DNA of 64,000 nt. Origin: Succinatimonas sp. CAG:777. GTDB lineage: Bacteria > Pseudomonadota > Gammaproteobacteria > Enterobacterales > Succinivibrionaceae. Made by a program: the position numbers and the translations under genes. Shown one piece after another: positions 60,923 through 64,000 of this stretch. The notes under the pieces were generated by a model, which saw nothing but the letters and a program-made list of their open reading frames with translations, searched no databases and was not told the DNA's origin. Location of the stretch: positions 1-64,000 of the forward strand of contig HF987947.1 in the NCBI GenBank assembly GCA_000431835.1, read 5' to 3'. The number at the start of each line of letters is the position of its first letter. Positions within the stretch are counted from its first letter, which is position 1.

Positions 60923-60956
60923 TTCAGAATAGATTAGTTGTTCAGAATAGATTAGT
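60923..60956. repeat. 18-bp-period tandem repeat between bcsZ and bcsC
   Basis: TTCAGAATAGATTAGT occurs twice with an 18-bp period, beginning directly after the bcsZ stop codon. The core ATAGATTA is shared with the repeat upstream of the operon. Confidence 0.8.
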
Positions 60957-60971
60957 GCTTTTATAAGTTTT

Positions 60972-63900
60972 ATGAAATTTTTGCGATTACTTTTTTTAGC
61001 AAGCTCTCTAGCATGCTTAGCGTCATTTAGCGCTCAGGCAAGTGACGGCTTGTCTTTAAAAAAAGAAGATCTGCACATTAAGATGGAACAGCCAAATCTA
61101 CCTGCAACTAAGAACTATGAGTATTTAGAACAGATTAAAAAGCTAAAAAAGAGTCAGGATTATGCTAAGAAAACTTATAATCCAACTCTTGAATTAAATG
61201 CTTTAGAAAAACTTGCCCTTATCTCAGGCCGTTCTTCAAAAGAATACCTGATTGCTTATGTTCGCTTTAAGGTAAATCAAGGTGGCAAAGCTAGAGAAGA
61301 AGCTAAAGAAGCAGTAGACAAATTGTGCAAAATGGGCAAATACACCTATGAATGTATTCAAGGTAAAGCCCTTTATGATATTTCATCGCCTCAGATGAAA
61401 ATCAAGCTTCAATCTTTTAACATGCATGAAACCAACCGCGACTATGAAGCAGCGGTAAAAGACATGAATGAGCTTATGGGCATTCCTCTTGAGCATTCTT
61501 TGAGACATCGTTACTTTGTGATGATGGGTAATATTGAAGGAAGAGAGAGGGAAGCCATCACTGGCTTGGAAGCTATCGTAAAAGAAGATCCTACTGACAG
61601 TACTTTCAAGTTTGAAGTAAAAAAAGACATCAATACTTTCAAAGCACAATTGCTAGCTAATCAGGCTATAAAAGTAATTGATGATACCAAACAGTCTACA
61701 GTTGCTCAAAATAAGCTTAAAAAAGCAATCAGCATTGATCCTGACAACTCTAATGCTTCTTACTGGAAAGAAATTTTAAGCTACAGCACCTACTACAGAA
61801 TGATTGAACAGGCTGACAAACTGCTTGAACAAAATAATGTAAAAGCAGCCTCAGCTCTATATCTAAAAGCTACAAACATCTTAAAAGACAGTCCTTATGC
61901 TTATGTAGGATTAACTAGATGTGCTGTTTTAGATAAAGATGTGCCTTCCTTTGAGAAATACTCAAATTTAGCGATTACAAATTCTAAAAAAGAATCAGAT
62001 GCTGAAAGAAAGAGAATTGCCACTTCCATGGTCTCATTAAAAGGCAATCTCTATTCAAATATTGCAGATGACTATCAGCAAAAAGGTGATAGAGAGAATG
62101 CTGTTTTCTATTACATGAGAGCCTTAAAGATAGACAACACCTCTGTATGGAATGCTTATGCTTTATCTAACTTACTTTTAGATAAAGGTGATCGCTACAC
62201 TGCCTTAAAGACTATTGATGAGGTATCACCTTCTGTTAAAAATACATCTGAATATGCTTTCGCTCATGCATTGATCTTAGATAAAACTGGAGACACAAAA
62301 AAAGCTTTTGAAGTCTTAAGTCCGTATAAACATACAAGTCAGAGTATCGATGAGAATATCGAACGTTTTGAGCAAACTTTAGCTTTAGAAAAAGCAAATA
62401 AACTTTATGCTTCAGGTGATCTTAATGGGGCTATAGAAACTATTGAAAAATATAAAGTTCCTTATATTGAAACAACCAAAGCACAATACCAGTATGAAGC
62501 AGGTGATCTCAATCATGCTGTAGAATCTTTAAAAGATGCTATTGCTAAAGATAATACTCAAACCTATTCAAAATTACGTTTAGCTCAGATTTATCATGAA
62601 TTAGGTGATGATGAGAACGCATCTGCTGTAGCTTTATCCTTAAAAGAAGAATCATCAAACTTGTCTTTGGATAATCAGAGAGCTTTAGGTGAGTTATTCT
62701 CAGATCTTAAAAGATTTGATGATGCCATTGCTGTATATGAAACAGGCTTAAAAAATAACAGCCTAGATGATAGCCATGAAGATTCAGCTTTAGTTTCAGA
62801 TTTAGTAACCTTATCGAATAACAATAAAACAGCTAATAACTTTAAGGCACAGGATCTTGAAGTGTCTGAAATTGAAAAGCGTATGACCAAAGCTTGGATG
62901 CAAAGAAATATTGCGGTAATTGAAGGTGATCTTTATAAGAACGGAACCAAAGCTTTAGAAGACTACAGAAAAGCTCTGGCTATTTATGATGACAAGATTG
63001 GTCTTTACAGTGATGACAAGCTTTACACTAAAGCATTAAGAACTCCTAATGATCCACAGGATTGGCTGCGTCAATCAATTGCCTCTCGTGGTGCTGAATA
63101 CTATCAGGAGCATAATACTGTAATTACTGATGCCATTAGATTTATTAGAGATTCAGGTCATGGCGGTTACTCTGATAACAAAGGCTTTATCAATGTCTTA
63201 AATATCTCTTTCCATATGTTAAGTGGCAGAGTAGCCTTCCAAACCGACAGAACTGTAACCGATGCTGGAACCTTAACAGGTGGAGCCTATAACGATATGT
63301 TCGGTTCATGCTTTGCTACAGGATGTAATGATTCCTCAAAACACAAAAGGAGCATCAACACTTATGCCTTATCTTATGACAATGAAGTATTCCATATAGA
63401 TGTCGGTACAGCTCCAAAGATTTCAGGCAACAAAGTTACCTCAAATGCTCTTGTAGGTGGCTTTAGAACCTATTTTGATTATAAAGACTGGTCATTTACT
63501 CCATATGTATACCACAGAGCTGTAGATAATTCTCTACTCTCATACTTTGGTGACAGAGATCCTGTAGATGGCAAGTTATGGGGCGCTGTTAAGAAGACAG
63601 GTGTTTCTCTTACAGTAAGTAACTATATCAATGAATATTCAGGTATCTGGCTAAAAGGCGGTATAGATGTCCTAAAAGGAACAGATGTAGCCTCAAACAC
63701 CAAGTTCTCTTTCATGGGAGGATATTACTTCCATTTAATCTACAGACCTAATGAGAGATTAACCCTCTCCCCTAGTGCTATGTATATGCACTATAACAAA
63801 GATCTGTCAGGTTATACATTCTCACAGGGTGGTTACTATTCACCTCAGCAGTACTATTCAACCTCACTATCATTGGCTTATATGAGAAGATATGACGATT

Positions 63901-64000
63901 TTTCATATTCAGTTGAAGCTTCATTGTCATTAAGCCATGCTACAACCGATAGTATTGACCGTTATCCATTAAAATCAAAATATTATTTGGCAGAAGACTA
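60972..64000 (+). CDS. bcsC: Cellulose synthase outer-membrane subunit BcsC (partial, C-terminus cut off)
   Basis: Outer-membrane exporter of cellulose with a periplasmic TPR superhelix. The frame is open from ATG 60972 to the window end, about 1,009 residues; E. coli BcsC has 1,157. A signal peptide (MKFLRLLFLASSLACLASFS) leads into many TPR-like repeats (for example AVFYYMRALKIDNTSVWNAY and DYRKALAIYDDKIGLYSD). The barrel domain follows after about residue 730, with RDSGHGGYSDNKGF and many aromatic beta strands to the end. No clear ribosome-binding site precedes the ATG. It closes the operon seen here. Confidence 0.92.
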   Translation, partial: MKFLRLLFLASSLACLASFSAQASDGLSLKKEDLHIKMEQPNLPATKNYEYLEQIKKLKKSQDYAKKTYNPTLELNALEKLALISGRSSKEYLIAYVRFKVNQGGKAREEAKEAVDKLCKMGKYTYECIQGKALYDISSPQMKIKLQSFNMHETNRDYEAAVKDMNELMGIPLEHSLRHRYFVMMGNIEGREREAITGLEAIVKEDPTDSTFKFEVKKDINTFKAQLLANQAIKVIDDTKQSTVAQNKLKKAISIDPDNSNASYWKEILSYSTYYRMIEQADKLLEQNNVKAASALYLKATNILKDSPYAYVGLTRCAVLDKDVPSFEKYSNLAITNSKKESDAERKRIATSMVSLKGNLYSNIADDYQQKGDRENAVFYYMRALKIDNTSVWNAYALSNLLLDKGDRYTALKTIDEVSPSVKNTSEYAFAHALILDKTGDTKKAFEVLSPYKHTSQSIDENIERFEQTLALEKANKLYASGDLNGAIETIEKYKVPYIETTKAQYQYEAGDLNHAVESLKDAIAKDNTQTYSKLRLAQIYHELGDDENASAVALSLKEESSNLSLDNQRALGELFSDLKRFDDAIAVYETGLKNNSLDDSHEDSALVSDLVTLSNNNKTANNFKAQDLEVSEIEKRMTKAWMQRNIAVIEGDLYKNGTKALEDYRKALAIYDDKIGLYSDDKLYTKALRTPNDPQDWLRQSIASRGAEYYQEHNTVITDAIRFIRDSGHGGYSDNKGFINVLNISFHMLSGRVAFQTDRTVTDAGTLTGGAYNDMFGSCFATGCNDSSKHKRSINTYALSYDNEVFHIDVGTAPKISGNKVTSNALVGGFRTYFDYKDWSFTPYVYHRAVDNSLLSYFGDRDPVDGKLWGAVKKTGVSLTVSNYINEYSGIWLKGGIDVLKGTDVASNTKFSFMGGYYFHLIYRPNERLTLSPSAMYMHYNKDLSGYTFSQGGYYSPQQYYSTSLSLAYMRRYDDFSYSVEASLSLSHATTDSIDRYPLKSKYYLAED

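Overview
The window looks like a chromosome segment of an AT-rich, motile, probably anaerobic gammaproteobacterium. Three things suggest this. The blocks rne/rluC/yceD/rpmF/plsX/fabHDG/acpP/fabF, tyrS-rpiA and suhB closely follow enterobacterial and alteromonad gene order. The chemotaxis cluster is the polar-flagellum type of Vibrio, Pseudomonas and Shewanella. The cellulose genes are E. coli-type. Low GC, FNR-like regulation and this mixture would fit a member of the Succinivibrionaceae; that family name is an inference from gene content, not a database result. I saw no rRNA, tRNA, CRISPR array, insertion sequence or prophage.

Layout. 1-5.8 kb: partial AAA-ATPase-like gene, rpiA and tyrS (minus), then anmK, a frameshifted membrane metallophosphoesterase and ogt (plus). 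5.9-8.9 kb: TerC/Alx-family membrane protein and a GH36 alpha-galactosidase. 8.9-11.5 kb: minus-strand operon of a DUF2802 protein, pncC, queD and queE, with a perfect FNR-type box upstream. bioG follows on the plus strand. 12.5-27.4 kb: a continuous minus-strand motility block flhA-flhF-flhG-fliA-cheY-cheZ-cheA-cheB-motC-motD-parC-parP-cheW, which sets pole placement, flagellar number, late gene expression, stator and chemotaxis. 27.5-29.0 kb: DnaC-like ATPase, ruvX, yqcC. 29.2-31.7 kb: a decayed ECF-transporter/HutX locus with several frameshifts and stops. 31.7-34.5 kb: bile-acid/sodium symporter family protein, RpiR-type regulator, orphan TraF-like signal peptidase. 34.5-43.8 kb: type II fatty-acid/phospholipid genes with rpmF and yceD, an orphan exported protein, HAD phosphatase and rluC. 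43.9-46.9 kb: rne with a long structured leader. 47-51.3 kb: CBS/DUF294 protein plus DnaQ-type exonuclease, suhB, UPF0149 protein. 51.3-53.4 kb: uvrB. 53.4-64 kb: a 510-bp regulatory region and a cellulose operon bcsR-like/bcsQ/bcsA/bcsB/bcsZ-like/bcsC, cut by the window end.

How the genes work together. The motility block is nearly self-contained for polar placement (FlhF/FlhG), sigma-28 expression (FliA), a MotCD stator and array positioning (ParC/ParP). Its usual last gene, the DUF2802 protein, has been separated from cheW by bioG and now leads an operon with pncC and queuosine genes. The bcs operon carries the c-di-GMP-responsive synthase (PilZ domain on BcsA). Its GH8 subunit has lost its acid Glu, and BcsQ has a strongly altered P-loop. 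No bcsEFG is next to it. The fatty-acid block has several strong hairpins between genes, including one that ends ten bases before the plsX start codon.

Most interesting points: the apparently catalytically dead BcsZ-like protein, the duplicated short motif in the RNase E tail, the hairpin against plsX, the FNR box, the decayed ECF/HutX locus, and the C-tract frameshift in the metallophosphoesterase. Starts were re-chosen from ribosome-binding sites and family N-termini where needed, and each such change is stated.
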